Program-made: the position numbers and the translations under genes
The notes under the pieces: model-generated
The model's database searches: none
Seen by the model: only the letters and a program-made list of their open reading frames with translations
Told to the model about the DNA's origin: nothing
Shown here: positions 32,047-43,343 of the stretch, one piece after another
How positions within the stretch are numbered: the first letter of the stretch is position 1
Layout of the letters: each line of letters opens with the position of its first letter
Source of the DNA: Sialis fuliginosa
Taxonomy: Eukaryota; Arthropoda; Insecta; Megaloptera; Sialidae
Length of the DNA: 64,000 bases
Reading direction: 5' to 3'
NCBI GenBank assembly: GCA_961205875.1
Contig: OY540809.1
Span: forward strand, 36,654,267-36,718,266

Positions 32047-32925
32047 TAAGGGAAAGGCTTGTACCTTGGGACAATTGCTCTAGAAATCCAGCCACTGTAG
32101 CTGTAACTCTCAGAATGACATGTTATATTGGCAACCCTGTCTCTTGTTTGCTCACCAAGTTATTTCAGTTTCAGTCATTGTTCGAAGCTTTAAGTGTCAG
32201 ATTATAGTTCTTATACCTTGAAAGTAAAATTTTTCTCCAAATTCCGGATCGTATAAAAACAAGCTAAGCATTATTACTGACATTATGTGATGTAGTACTG
32301 TTGCAGCATTATTTAAGCTAGCAATATATACAAGAAGTTATTGAATCGTAATTTTTTTTAGACATTAGAAAATTTATTTTGTGAAAAGTGTGTTTGGTTA
32401 CACCTTAGTACATTTTTTTGGTTGTACCTTGGGACGTGTCCTGTGATATAAGACGTAACCCTGGGAAGTGAATGATTGCTACCGACATGCCAGATAAGCA
32501 GAGAATTGAAGTGGAAAAGGGTAAAAAAGGCAGTTAGAAAGGTAAATTATGCCCAAAGAAAGAAGTTGTTGAAAAAAGAGTTGTGCAATTTTCGAATTTT
32601 TCTTCTGAATCTTATTAATAATAATTATATTTTCATAATAAAAAACATTTAATATTTAGGTCTTGCTTCATTTCCACATCTTAAAAGCTATGATATTCAC
32701 GCTGTCCCATGGTAAAACCGTAGGTTGTACCTTGGGACAAAAATCACCTACTTATTAAACAATGAGTAGTAGTGTACGCTTTGGTGATAGTACAATAAAT
32801 GTTTGGTAACAGATACCTACAGTTGTAGTCTCTGCAGGACTAAAAGATTATTGTATTCGAACGAAAGATGTCAGTGCAATAATTAAAAAAGTAAAAAATG
32901 TCCCAAGGTACAACCCTTTCCCCTA
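32047..32925. mobile_element. TIR element with GTACCTTGGGAC motif
   Basis: Left TAAGGGAAAGGCTTGTACCT; right end GTACAACCCTTTCCCCTA, about 33 bases of inverted repeat with TA at both ends. The motif TTGTACCTTGGGAC occurs four times (near 32069, 32422, 32732 and, inverted, 32901). No coding capacity. Confidence 0.75.
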
Positions 32926-33552
32926 CATTTACCTTAGATAATCCATATCATCACTTCATCATCTAAAAAAATAAATACAAAAACAAACAATAGTTATTTG
33001 AAAAACGCATTTTACACCCGAGGTGTATACAATATTTTTTCTACAACCCTATTTATTATATAATATTAACAATAATATACTATAATAATTATAATTAATT
33101 TACATATATACTTTGTATTTTACTGTTTACTTAAATATTAAAATTCAACTCAAGTAAGCTTTGGGCAAATTTTTTTAGTTCTATTTTCATTAAAATGCGT
33201 TTCTTAATTTGTTAGTGTGTAATATAAGATGGATAAGTGGTGATACTGAAAAAGAACATAAATGTGCACCCCCAGAGATATCAGAAACTGTAAATTCTGT
33301 AATTTTAAATTTACTATCTGCAAAATCTAAATTGATATATGAAAATTACTAATGAATTATGCCAAGAAAAAAACCTTAAGGTATTCTTTATAATTTATTT
33401 AATTTTATTAATTTTTATTTATTACAATAATAGATATAATTAATATAGTGCTTAAATTTTATTAATTTGTTTAATACTATAATATAATAGTATTTATAAA
33501 ATTTAATCGTAAAAAAATGTAAAAATGTATGTGTTACTATGAAAACAGTAAA
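32926..33552. other. Unassigned AT-rich sequence
   Basis: No coding signal. ACACCCGAGGTGT near 33015 is a small palindrome. Confidence 0.4.
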
Positions 33553-33609
33553 CACTTTTGCGCAGGCCGTGCGTAAAAGTAACTTTTACACACGGCGAGC
33601 GCAAAAGTA
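33553..33609 (+). repeat. Hairpin
   Basis: ACTTTTGCGC pairs with GCGCAAAAGT, and CCGTG and TAAAAGT pair internally with ACTTTTA and CACGG, leaving small internal loops. Confidence 0.75.
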
Positions 33610-34318
33610 CTACTTTACACACTGAAATGTCAATGAATAAGCCTACTTTTTTTACACGATTGTAGAAAAAATTGTGTTGTATTAGTTGCAATGTTTGAAA
33701 AACAAAGTATGAGTTTTATTCTCAGGAGTAACAAAGCTTCCTCAGTGCTGAGGTGCATAGTGGGTAATTTACAGCAGTTAATACCTAATCTGTGAATGCC
33801 TGCCGGACGAATTTGTGCATTCATGGATACCACTACACACTGTACGATAGCTGCCTGTAGGGTATTTTGTGTTTTAATGTATTAAAGCAGGGTTCAATAC
33901 CCTGTGAATATATGACACATTTGTACATGTGATTTTGTGATTTTGTGTATAAAAATGAAATACATTTAATTTATTATTTAAATAAATGAGATTTTATTTG
34001 TAAACAGTTTAATAATAATATTAAAAGAAGATTAAGCTTTCGTACATGTTTGATATACAAATATATGTATTATATATAATAAATATGTACTTTAAAGCAA
34101 ATTATAAAGTAATTACATGCTTCGATTAATTTCATACGATTATACAGGATGAGTTAAAAATATGGAATATTGCTTATAATTTCTAAACATAACACATAAC
34201 ACGTTTTTATAGAAATTATTTCCTATGTAATGTTAATCTTAAAAAAATATTGATTCTATAAATAGATCTTATTTTTTACATACAACCCTATAAATATTAA
34301 TGAGATTGCAAACGAAAA
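33610..34318. other. Unassigned sequence
   Basis: ATACAGGATGAG near 34143 resembles a TACAGGATG end (family H) but no partner was found. Two overlapping short minus-strand frames (33503-33833) carry no recognisable features. Confidence 0.4.
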
Positions 34319-35063
34319 AAAACATCTGCCAAGAAAATGCACAGTGCTTCCTCGTGCTAAATTCACCAAAGATAATTCATTATTGAACAATTTCAATAAA
34401 AACTGATGCTCAGATAAATTGCCTGGAATTGTTTAACCATATAATTTTTATACAAATTTACTAAAAAATATTAGTTCGAAATTTTTCTTAAAATTTTTAA
34501 TTTTTTGACAATTTCAATCTAAATCTAAATTTATGCAAACGTCAAAATGACATTTAAAACGTCAAAATGGCATTTTATACGTCAAAATGACAGTTAATAT
34601 ATCAAAGTAAATATCAATTTAAAAAAAACAAAACACGATTTTTAAAATAAATTGAGGTAAATCTTTGTAAGGGTTTATTTTACAACAAACGTTGTAGACC
34701 CATATTATAGGTAATTTAATGCTCTACCAAAAATATTCTATAAAATTTTCACGTAACATATGTCGTTCTTGAGATATCTTGAATAAATAAATATTTTGGG
34801 TTGTCACCCCTCCCCCTTACATACGATTTTGATGATTTTGAAATGGGACCGTCCTCAAGCCAAACCCAACCATCCGACAAGAGTTATGCGTGTGATAAGG
34901 ATTCAAGGGACAGACGGACAGACAGACTGACACGCAACGAAAAGTGTTTGTCTTGACGTGAAACGGAAAGACCAATTTAAAATTTTGAAATCGGAGAACA
35001 TTTTTTTTGTCTCAATCTGAAACGATCACAAAGCTTCTCGTATCTTCGATATTGTGAGGAAGC
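34319..35063 (-). repeat. Family R, copy 6, near full length
   Basis: AACATCTGCCAAGAAAATGC to CGATATTGTGAGGAAGC without large inserts. It has three tandem CGTCAAAATGACATTTAAAA-type units, where copy 1 has two. Confidence 0.85.
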
Positions 35064-35640
35064 AAAATCTAGATTAAATGTGATTGATACTTAACCTATT
35101 GAATCCTGTAAATCTGTATTAATCCGGGTCTGGTTCGAACGTGCTGATAACTGAGAAGCGATGTCAACATCTTAGAGAAATTTCAAGTGCTTCGTCAATA
35201 CAAGCAAAGCAACAAATGAGAAAATACCCCCATTCTCATTTGCCATTGTTTTAGGTCCTTTTTCTTCTCTCGAGGAACCTTCGACCTTCAGTAACTTCTT
35301 GTAAACCACGTCATCATTTTGTGTCTAATATTATTGCTGTGCTTCGTTTCCTTTTACATAGATGTAATCGAAAAACAGAACACAAAGTAATACCAGCTCC
35401 CTGATTTTTTTTCGATGACACTTTAAATACAAATTGGTGATTTATTTTTAGATACGATTTTTGTTATTGCAAATTGTTTTCTTTTAAAAAGAACATTTTA
35501 TATAATAATTGTATATTTTTTAACAATGATGAAAGAAAGCAAATATTCTCATATAAAAATTATCAAATATAAACAATATACATATAAGAATTTTTTGTTT
35601 CGTAAAAATAGGAGTGAAAATAAATTACAATATTGTACAT
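35064..35640. other. Unassigned sequence
   Basis: 35064-35400 is less AT-rich than its surroundings but not open in any convincing frame. No repeat recognised. Confidence 0.4.
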
Positions 35641-36494
35641 TAGGGTGTTTTTTTAAATTTATTTAGTCCCGCGGGCCTATGTTTTAGCTTTGGATCAAAA
35701 GTTAATTGTCCCAAAATTTTAGACTCATAGATCAAACCTGTGGACGGCGCAAACCGAGACTTTTTCCCATTTGAATAAACATGGGAAAAATTACTTTTTT
35801 TTATGCGTGAATATCTCGTTGAAAAAATATTTTAATTTTAATTTCTTACAGCAGCATATCATAGAGAACAGGGCCGTAACTACCACCGTGAGCAAGAAAA
35901 AATAAATAAATTGAAGATTTAAAAAAATGTATTTGATGCTAACTTGAAAACGTGATTTACTTATTACTTATTTTGATTTTAATGACTTTTTTTTCGGCTT
36001 ATGAACTCCAATTTTACACTTATTATCCATTAAAATTACTAATAAGTGTAAAATTCTAGCTGGCAAGCAAAAAAAAGTTATTCAAATAAAAATTAGTAAC
36101 AAATGTAAAATTTGTAAGCTATGATCCAAAAAAAAGGTCTTCAATTTTTATTTTTTGTATATCTGGGGGCCCCTCGGTCACCTCTTGCCCCGGGGCTCCC
36201 GAGACTCTAGTTACGGCCCTGATAGAGAATTAAATTTCTTACAAAAAATCCCAAGTGCTCAGTTCATAGATCGAATATTTTTAAAGATATGTTCGTTTAA
36301 ACATTATCATAAAAAGTAAAATCCAATTTTTATGATAATTTCTAAACAAACATTTCTTAAAAATTGGATTTATGAATTGAGCACTTAATTCTTTACAAAA
36401 TATTTTCTGCGAAATTTTAAAAAAAAAAATGTCAAAGCTAAAACAGGCCTGCGGAACCGAAAAAATAAAAAATAAAAAAATAAAAAAAACACCC
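35641..36494. mobile_element. Foldback element F5, copy 2, with nested hAT-like insert
   Basis: TAGGGTGTT at the left and AACACCC near the right end, with AAACCTGTGGACGGCGCAAA in the arm as in 20146-20715. The right arm is shorter than the left. The insert at 35869-36221 splits the sequence ATAGAGAATTAAATTTCT. Confidence 0.85.
35869..36221. mobile_element. hAT-like MITE, 353 bp, with 8-bp target duplication
   Basis: Left CAGGGCCGTAACTA; right TAGTTACGGCCCTG. ATAGAGAA flanks both sides (35861-35868, 36222-36229) and occurs once at the equivalent site near 20348. No coding capacity. Confidence 0.9.
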
Positions 36495-36607
36495 AAATTA
36501 TAATTACTATGTTTTAATCCCATCATCATTATACATATTTACTTTAATTATTCCTGATTTTTCACATTATTACTTTCGGAGATATGGGCAGGGGATAAAA
36601 TATTTAA

Positions 36608-36785
36608 AAAAACAACTGCCAAGTAAATGCACAGTGGCTCATCGTGCTAAATTCACCAAAGGTAGTTAATTATTGAACAATTTAAATAAATAGCGATAGT
36701 GTTAAGATAAATTACCTGGAATTGGTTAACCATTTAATTTTTATACAATTTTACTAAAAAATATTAATTCGAAATTTTTCTTAAT
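36608..36785 (-). repeat. Family R, copy 7 (fragment)
   Basis: AACTGCCAAGTAAATGCACA through GAAATTTTTCTTAA. It stops where unrelated sequence begins. Confidence 0.75.
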
Positions 36786-36829
36786 TGGTCCAGTAAAGGA
36801 AGCATTTTGACAGGAAATTAAGAGGGCAA

Positions 36830-37260
36830 GCAATTTTATGATTGATTCTTATAGATTTTGAACCGGAGGATTCGAAAAAAATAACCCGTACTAGCAAAAA
36901 GTGGTGCAACACCCTTAAAAATGGGGTTTTAAAAATTAATTATTTTTATTAAAATCATCCAAATGACTCGTAACTAGGCTCAAATTATTCCTGAAGTTCC
37001 AAAGAATAATGACCAACCATAATTTAAAAAAATATTAATCGTTTAACCAATAAAAATCACTAATGTTTAAGGGTAAGTAACGTAATTTTTTGAAAAACTA
37101 CATTTTTACTAAAATTTAAATAAAAACACCAGGGTTAAATATTTTTTAGTGAAACGAATTGATTCTTCTAGATTTTGAACCAGAGAATTCGAAACAAAAT
37201 AACTCGAACTAGCGAAAAGTGGTGCAACACCCTTAAAATGGGGTTTAAAGGTGAAAAGCC
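36830..37260 (+). repeat. Two direct repeats about 315 bp apart
   Basis: ATAGATTTTGAACCGGAGGA, then AAAGTGGTGCAACACCCTTA, occurs at about 36845-36930 and again at 37165-37245 with a few changes. The frame at 37175-37378 spans the second copy and is not convincing as a gene. Confidence 0.7.
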
Positions 37261-37639
37261 CATTTCCAACCGTTTTTACAAATTATCACAAAATCTAAAG
37301 CAACGATGGTATATTTTTATGATTGATATAGGTATGTTCAGGACACTTATACGAATCGATTGTGACCACATATACTAAATTTGGCCAAAAATTACGCCTT
37401 TTTTTTAGTCACGCTACTAATTTTTTTGTACTATATTTTTTAAATATGCTATATTAAACTAAAAATATCTACCGCCCCTCTCGGCTTGCCGCCCTAGGCC
37501 ATGGCACCCATGGCCCCATGGTAAATACGCCTCTGACTATATAGAAACCTTGTTTATAATTTAATCAATTAAAAAAAAATTGTACAGAAACGTATTGAAT
37601 GATATTTGAGGCCCGTTTATTAAATTAATAAATAAATTC
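37261..37639. other. Unassigned sequence
   Basis: A GC-rich patch, TTGCCGCCCTAGGCCATGG then CACCCATGGCCCCATGG, lies at about 37478-37520 in otherwise AT-rich DNA. It resembles a hAT-type subterminal region but no end pair was found. Confidence 0.35.
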
Positions 37640-37795
37640 ACAACTCACCCCCTGTCACAGATGAAGGGTTGTAATTGGTCTCATTCTATCCAGCGGGAAA
37701 AATACTTCGGGATACTAAGGATGTGGGGGACAAAACAACCCTCTATCTAGCACAGGAGTCGAGATATTTACGATTTTCTATAATGAATACCATAA
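37640..37795 (-). repeat. Family Y fragment
   Basis: CACCCCCTGTCACAGATGAA, TCATTCTATCCAGCGGGAAA and GAGTCGAGATATTTACG, the reverse of family Y blocks. Confidence 0.7.
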
Positions 37796-37830
37796 GTAGC
37801 GAAACAGAGAAAAATTCAATATTTATCTAT

Positions 37831-38005
37831 CTGCAAAGATCTACAACGATCTATTAAGATCACGATCTGCAAAGATCTATAACGATCTGCAAAGATGTAC
37901 AACTATCTGCAAAGACCTACAACGATCTGCAAAGATCACGATCTACAAAGATCTACAGAGATCTACAACTATCTGCAAAGACCTACAACGATCTACAAAG
38001 ATCTG
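37831..38005 (+). repeat. 10-bp tandem repeat array
   Basis: About 17 units of the form CTRCAAMGAT (CTGCAAAGAT, CTACAACGAT) with occasional 3-base slips (CAC). The unit length is close to one DNA helical turn. Not seen elsewhere in the window. Confidence 0.85.
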
Positions 38006-38099
38006 ATTTGTTCCAAAATGAAGATCAACCGGATCACTTCAGATCTGAAATTTTTTCCCGGGATATTTTAAAATAATTTTTAATATATGAGAAATTTCA

Positions 38100-38780
38100 A
38101 TGGGATTTGTCAGAAATAAAACTCACCTTAGTATAAATAATGTCCTAATGTCAAAAACATAATACACATTCGTAAAACAACTAATTTGACAATTTGAATT
38201 TAGTTGCATTTGTTTCTAAGGCAACATGAATTAATGACGTATTAATTAGTATTTAAAATTCAAATTTTGAGGCTTTTTTTCACCCCTCAAATGGTTTTTA
38301 GGCTCGTACAAACAATAAAGATCCCTTAGGTTCAATTGAACTACAAATGTACCAAGTCTTATCAAAATTAGTGAGATAATACTCGCAATGTTCACTTTTT
38401 AGACGAAAAAAGTTTAAAAATTTCGAATATTTCCAAAACCCTTAATCCGATTAGCACCAAAATCAATAGGCTGGAGTACTCACAGAGACAAATATTTTCC
38501 CCAAAAATAATTCAGATCGGTGCATTTTTACAGTAGTATCGTGAACGAAAAAAATTCTACATCCGCACAGACCACAGACACACGCACAGCCGCCATGCGT
38601 AAAATAAATTTTCTTTAAGTTTTGAAGTTAGTATAATCAGGATCTGTCATTATTTTTGACACGATTTTTCGATGGTATTACAATACTTCCATTTTTTTCA
38701 GAACATGGAAGTAAAAACTGTAAAAATATGTAATGTTTTTACATCCAACATGGAGAACCATACCGATATTTTAATATCTA
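38100..38780 (-). repeat. Family Z, copy 2
   Basis: Contains GATAATACTCGCAATGTTCA, CACAGCCGCCATGCG and GAACATGGAAGT, the reverse complement of copy 1. Neighbouring Y and Z fragments recall the Y-Z pairing at 13.1-14.3 kb. Confidence 0.75.
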
Positions 38781-39000
38781 TTCAATAACAATTCAAACTG
38801 GATATAATGAGTTATATTGCTGTTTGTTTTACGTCATGTTTGCGGTTCTAATAAAGATAACGCGGCATCGATTAATTGAAAATGTTAATTAAATTAGAAC
38901 GTATTCATTCTGGCTAAACAGATTTTTGACAGCTTTACCTGTTTTGTTTAATAATTTCCATAATTATCAGTAATGTTATTGTGTATTTTTGTATACATGT

Positions 39001-39230
39001 ATACAGGATGATTTACAATCATTACTATCATAAACAGTTTTGTAAATAAATATATCAAAATTTTAAAAAATTAACACCCTGCAATCCCTTAGAAGTTGCT
39101 GAAATAAACGTTTTATTATTTGTATTGTAGAGTTTTAAGTAAATCCGACCAAAAAAAATTCCTATACAAACTTTTTACACCCTCTTTTACCGCAGTAGAG
39201 GTTGAATTTCGAAAAATCCTTTTTTTACTG
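39001..39230 (+). repeat. Repeat fragments (TACAGGATGATTTAC end; TAGAGGTTGAATTTCG block)
   Basis: TACAGGATGATTTACAA at 39002 shares the family H end. AAGTAAATCCGACC through GTAGAGGTTGAATTTCGAAA recurs near 46160-46245 and in part, inverted, near 53960. The 142-codon frame at 39120-39548 runs through this repeat and a TIR, so I do not call it a gene. Confidence 0.55.
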
Positions 39231-39789
39231 GGTCCTAACATTACAAAAGAAAATTTTCATGTTTCTAGGTCCAGGGGTTTCGGCTCGGCGATGATGAATT
39301 GGTCAGTCAGGATACATGTTATTATATGTATGTACTACAATGTACAGTCGGGACTCGTTTATTGTAAGTCTCATTTATCTGAAATGCCGAGTTTCTTTTA
39401 TTCTAAATTTTTTCTCCTCCTTCACCTCCCACCATTCTCGAGTCATGGCGTAAACGAACATATTTTTGAAATTTTTGTAGAATTAATTAGATACACTTAT
39501 CACACGTCGTCACTCGTCTCCTTGCTCATATTCGAAATTAAAAGTTAAATAAAATTATTTCACTATCACGATTAACTATTGACGATAAATATTAAATACC
39601 AAAGTATATAAAGACATTTACATACATAGTCTCTATAACTCCTTGACCAATCAGCGTTGGCGCTGGAATTGAAGTCACCACGAAGACGTATTCAAATGTT
39701 ATAAATGTATAATAGAATATCAATTACAAAAAAATTCATTCATTTATTCTTGTTTTCGTATTTTTTGATATTTTAACAACATACAAAGA

Positions 39790-40700
39790 AGATTATTAAG
39801 TTGTTGCAAAAATAATGCACGTTTTTCCAATGCCTAGATTTAGGTACTATTTTCTCTTAAAGTTGTCGCCCAAAGTACTAAGTGTTGTACATCATTTTAA
39901 AGATTTTTTTACTGACTTCGTTTATTTTTTTGAATATTTTTAATAAAATTTAATTTTCACCGATTTTAAAGCGATAAAAACGGCCAGAAACATCAATAAA
40001 GTTTGGGGGCAGGGGTCCATTGATGAATCCACGGCGGGGCGTTGGTTTCAAAAATTTCATGCAGGTGTAGTAAATTTGGAAGACCAAGAGGGTCGTGGAC
40101 GTCTTACTGCTATTAATTACGACATGTTGAAAGCTATAGTGGAAGCTTACCCACGTATAACTGTTCGAGAACTTGCAGAAGAGCTACAAGTAGACCCATG
40201 AACCATTTCACGGCATTTAACTACGATTGGCAAAACAAAAAAGCTTGATAAATGGGTGCCACACGAATTAAGCGAAAATCACAACAATCGTCGTTATGAA
40301 ATTTGCTCTATGCTTCTTGTACGAAACAAAAACGTTCCATTTTTAGAAAGTATTGTAATGTGCGATGAAAAATGGATTTTATATGACAATAAGAGACGTT
40401 CAGGGCAGTAGTTAAATAAATCTGAAGCTCCTAAACACTTTCCAAAGCCAAATTTGCATCCAAAAAAGATAATGGTGCCCGTTTGGTGGTCTGTACAGGG
40501 ATTAATCCACTATGACTTCTTAAATCCTGGTGAAACAATTACAGCAGAAAGGTATTGTCAACAAATTGACGAAATGCATACAAAATTGGGGTTCATAATA
40601 ATATGTCCAGTATTAATCAACAGGAAAAGTAATACAAATTCGACATTGCAAAATCATAGAAACCTATCAAAATTACAGAACGTATTGCCAACTTAAGAAT
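39790..40700 (+). mobile_element. Degraded mariner element
   Basis: TTAAGTTGTTGCAAAAATAA at 39795 looks like a mariner terminal repeat upstream of the transposase remnant. The right terminal repeat was not found. A short unrelated inverted repeat (40633-40776) occupies the place where the transposase C-terminal part should be. Confidence 0.7.
39950..40590 (+). pseudogene. Mariner transposase pseudogene
   Basis: One reading frame gives recognisable mariner transposase: KTARNINKVWGQGS with DESTAGRWFQKFHAG (first helix-turn-helix), LAEELQVDP (second), then KKLDKWVPHEL, CDEKWILYDN, KHFPKPNLHPKKIMV and ETITAERYCQQIDEMH. Two in-frame stops interrupt it: TGA at 40199 and TAG at 40409, the latter at a usual tryptophan. 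Only the first catalytic aspartate (in DEKW) is present; the DN and PDLAP regions carrying the other two are lost. The G usually before DEKW is C. It is not functional. The protein resembles the cecropia/mauritiana-type mariners, from memory. Confidence 0.92.
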
Positions 40701-40776
40701 AGTAAAAATGACACTTCCCGAATAGACAAAATTGTCTATGATAGCTTTTTCATGATTTTGCAATGTCGAATTTGTA
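40633..40776. repeat. Short inverted repeat within the mariner relic
   Basis: TACAAATTCGACATTGCAAA plus ATCAT, matched inverted at 40753-40776, with about 90 bases between. It may be a separate MITE that replaced or split the transposase end. Confidence 0.7.
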
Positions 40777-41147
40777 CTTCTTTGATTGTATGTATATGTT
40801 GTTAAAATATCAAAACATACGAAGACAAGAATAAATAAAGGATTTCTTGTAATTGATATTCTATTATACATTTATAACATTTGAATACATCTTCGTGGTA
40901 ACGTCAATTCCCGCGCCAACGCTGATTGGTCAAGGATCTATACATAACTTGGTGGGAGCCTCTCTCGACTTCGAATAAACGCGACTACCTCGATTCAAAA
41001 CGATTCAGAATGCTCAGAATAAACGAGTCCCGATTGTACATATTTTATATAGATCTCTATATCTTAATTGAATTCGTAGTTTCTTCTCGACGTGAAGCCT
41101 TATTGCGTTTATATTAATTATTACACTATGTTTTGTATGGTTTCATA

Positions 41148-41246
41148 TACAGGATGATTTACAACTAGTGTAAAAAAAATTACAGTAGATCGATGATGTA
41201 ATTTTAAGCAAAAAACTTTATGAGAACCCGGGAAAAAATTTCAAGA
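41148..41246 (+). repeat. Family H, copy 2
   Basis: ATACAGGATGATTTACAACT, then ACAGTAGATCGATGATGTAA and AAAAAACTTTATGAGAACC, matching 25131-25232 inverted. Family X copy 4 starts shortly after. Confidence 0.7.
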
Positions 41247-41257
41247 ACGACACATGT

Positions 41258-43343
41258 TACGTCGCGGCGTGCGGTAGGAGGGAGCCTACCAAGTGGACGC
41301 AGGGCAGAGGGAATGATCACAGGCCGGTATTCTTTTGATTGTCAATTGTTTATTTTGTTTTCAATTAACTTTTCAATTTAAATAAAACAAAAATTATTTT
41401 TACTTTTTGTTCTGATTTGTTTTTGTTAGGTAGGTAATTTAAGTGTTGTTTAGTTTTTATTACAACTAATCGTGTTTGTATTTAATTCAACTATGTATAT
41501 GAGCATTTCCAGTAGTTTTTTAAAAAACAGGGCGCACGTATGTCACCGATTTTGCTCCCAATTTTTTCTCTCAAAGTACATATCAAAAAAACATGTTTCC
41601 CAAAATCTTTTCCCCCCGCCTCTTTTTTTGGCCGAAATACGATTTTTTAAACTTCGAAATCGAGCGAAATTAGACTTTTTTCGAAAGTACCTTATTTTTC
41701 AAAATGTCCCTTATTATGCATGTTATAGGGCTCATTTTCTTCGTTTTTTGTTGATCTTTCATTTGAAATCGGTTTCAGAGCCGAATATTCAATTTTGGCC
41801 GAATGCGGTACCAAAACATTAAGTTTGATTTTTTGTAAAAATAGTCAATTTTGAAATTGCCGCCAAATTTTTTGGTTTCAACCAAAATACTTCCGATAAA
41901 GGTCATTTTATTCTATTTTTTATGTAGTTTCCAAATATTTATAGATTTTTTAATTTGGTCAAAAACTTTTAAAGTTACATTTGTTTTAAGATGTCTTATT
42001 TTTCAAAAAGCGCTATATTCACACCATTAAAACTTTTTTCTCTATACTCCAAATTGCACCAAATTTTGGCAAAAGTTTCCTTTATTTATCCTTAAAACAA
42101 CCCTCAAAAAACATTTTTTCATATTGAGCTTCTAAGTGAGATATAATTTTTATAAAACACCTAATTACTCGTGTATTAAAGATAAGAATTTACAGGAATT
42201 TTCGGTGTTTCTGAAATATCGGGGCTCCTGATAATCGAATAAAAAATATACTTCTTAATTCGTTATGAAATACCCTACAAAAATTAAACTAAATTTTTTT
42301 AGATTAATTTAAAAACCTATAAAAAAATAAAAGCCGAGTGAGCGCAAGCGAGCCAGTCTTAGAAATGAGTACATACATACCTATTAAACAACGAAGTTAT
42401 GCGACACTATTACATTTAAAGTTGTTATTAAATAAATTAGGAATCGATGTACAAAGTTTTTATTTATTTGTAGGTTTTGTAATTAATCTATGAAAATTTA
42501 ACTTATGTAGATTTGTTGGGAATTTCATAACAAATTAAGTGGTATATTTTTTATTCGATTCTCAGGAGCCCCGATATTTCAGAAACACTGAAAATTCTTG
42601 TAAATTATTATCTTTAATACACGAGTAATTAGGTGTTTTATAAAAATTATATCTCACTTAGGAGCTCAATATGAAAAAATGTTTTTTGAGGGTTGTTTTA
42701 AGGATAAATAAAGGAAACTTTTGCCAAAATTTGGTGCAATTTGGAGTATAGAGAAAAAAGTTTTAATGGTGTGAATATAGCGCTTTTTGAAAAATAAGAC
42801 ATCTTAAAACAAGTGTAACTTTAAAAGTTTTTGACCAAATTAAAAAATCTATAAATATTTGGAAACTACATAAAAAATAGAATAAAATGACCTTTATCGG
42901 AAGTATTTTGGTTGAAACCAAAAAATCGACTATTTTTACAAAAAATCAAACTTAATGTTTTGGTACCGCATTCAGTCAAAATTGAATGTTCGGCTCTGAA
43001 ACCGATTTCAAATGAAAGATCAACAAAAAACGAAGAAAATGAGCCCTATAACATGCATAATAAGGGACATTTTGAAAAATAATAAGGTACTATCGAAAAA
43101 AGTCTAATTTCGCTCGATTTCAAAAGTTTAAAAAATCGTATTTCAACTAAAAAAGGAGGCGGGGTGAAAAGATTTTGGGAAACATGTTTTTTTGATATGT
43201 ACTTTGAGAGAAAAAATTGGAAGCAAAATCGGTGACATACGTGCGCCCTGTTTTTTAAAAAACTACTGGAAATGCTCATATATATTTTTTAAATCCTAAA
43301 CAATAATTCAGTAGTCCACGCGAGCGAAGCCGCGCGGGCCCAG
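41258..43343 (-). repeat. Family X, copy 4, split by a 1.8-kb foldback
   Basis: Right part of X (GCGGTAGGAGGGAGCCTACC, GGAATGATCACAGGCCGGTA) lies at 41258-41497, and the GC-rich ACTAGCTG-side block (CCACGCGAGCGAAGCCGCGC) at 43281-43343. In X copy 3 (56438-57325) these parts are continuous. Confidence 0.8.
41498..43280. mobile_element. Foldback element F11, 1.78 kb palindrome
   Basis: TATGAGCATTTCCAGTAGTT pairs with AACTACTGGAAATGCTCATA, TA on each side. Arms of about 800 bases share CGCACGTATGTCACCGATTT and TTCAGAGCCGAAT-type blocks. An unpaired centre (about 42325-42490) includes GCCGAGTGAGCGCAAGCGAG. Frames at 41472-41822 and 43046-43279 encode the same peptide because of the palindrome. 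Confidence 0.9.

Larger units (their letters stand above)
39343..41038. mobile_element. pogo/Tigger-like TIR foldback containing a mariner relic
   Basis: TACAGTCGGGACTCGTTTAT pairs with AATAAACGAGTCCCGATTGTA, TA-flanked. Arms of about 440 bases share GACCAATCAGCGTTGGCGC and ATAATAGAATATCAATTACA. CAGTCGG...CTCGTTTAT resembles pogo/Tigger termini, known from memory only. The centre (about 39795-40780) holds the mariner remnant. Confidence 0.75.

Noticed and set aside
37831..38005. Possible CRISPR-like array
   Set aside because: Units are 10 bp with no spacers; it is a simple tandem repeat in a eukaryotic context.
39120..39548. 142-codon plus-strand open frame, the longest in the window
   Set aside because: It starts in a repeat block shared with 46.2 kb, crosses the TIR start at 39343, and shows no recognisable domain or codon pattern.
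39950..40590. Functional mariner transposase
   Set aside because: Two in-frame stops and loss of the region carrying two of the three catalytic aspartates.
41472..43279. Matching 116- and 77-residue frames
   Set aside because: They come from the arms of the 41498-43280 foldback.
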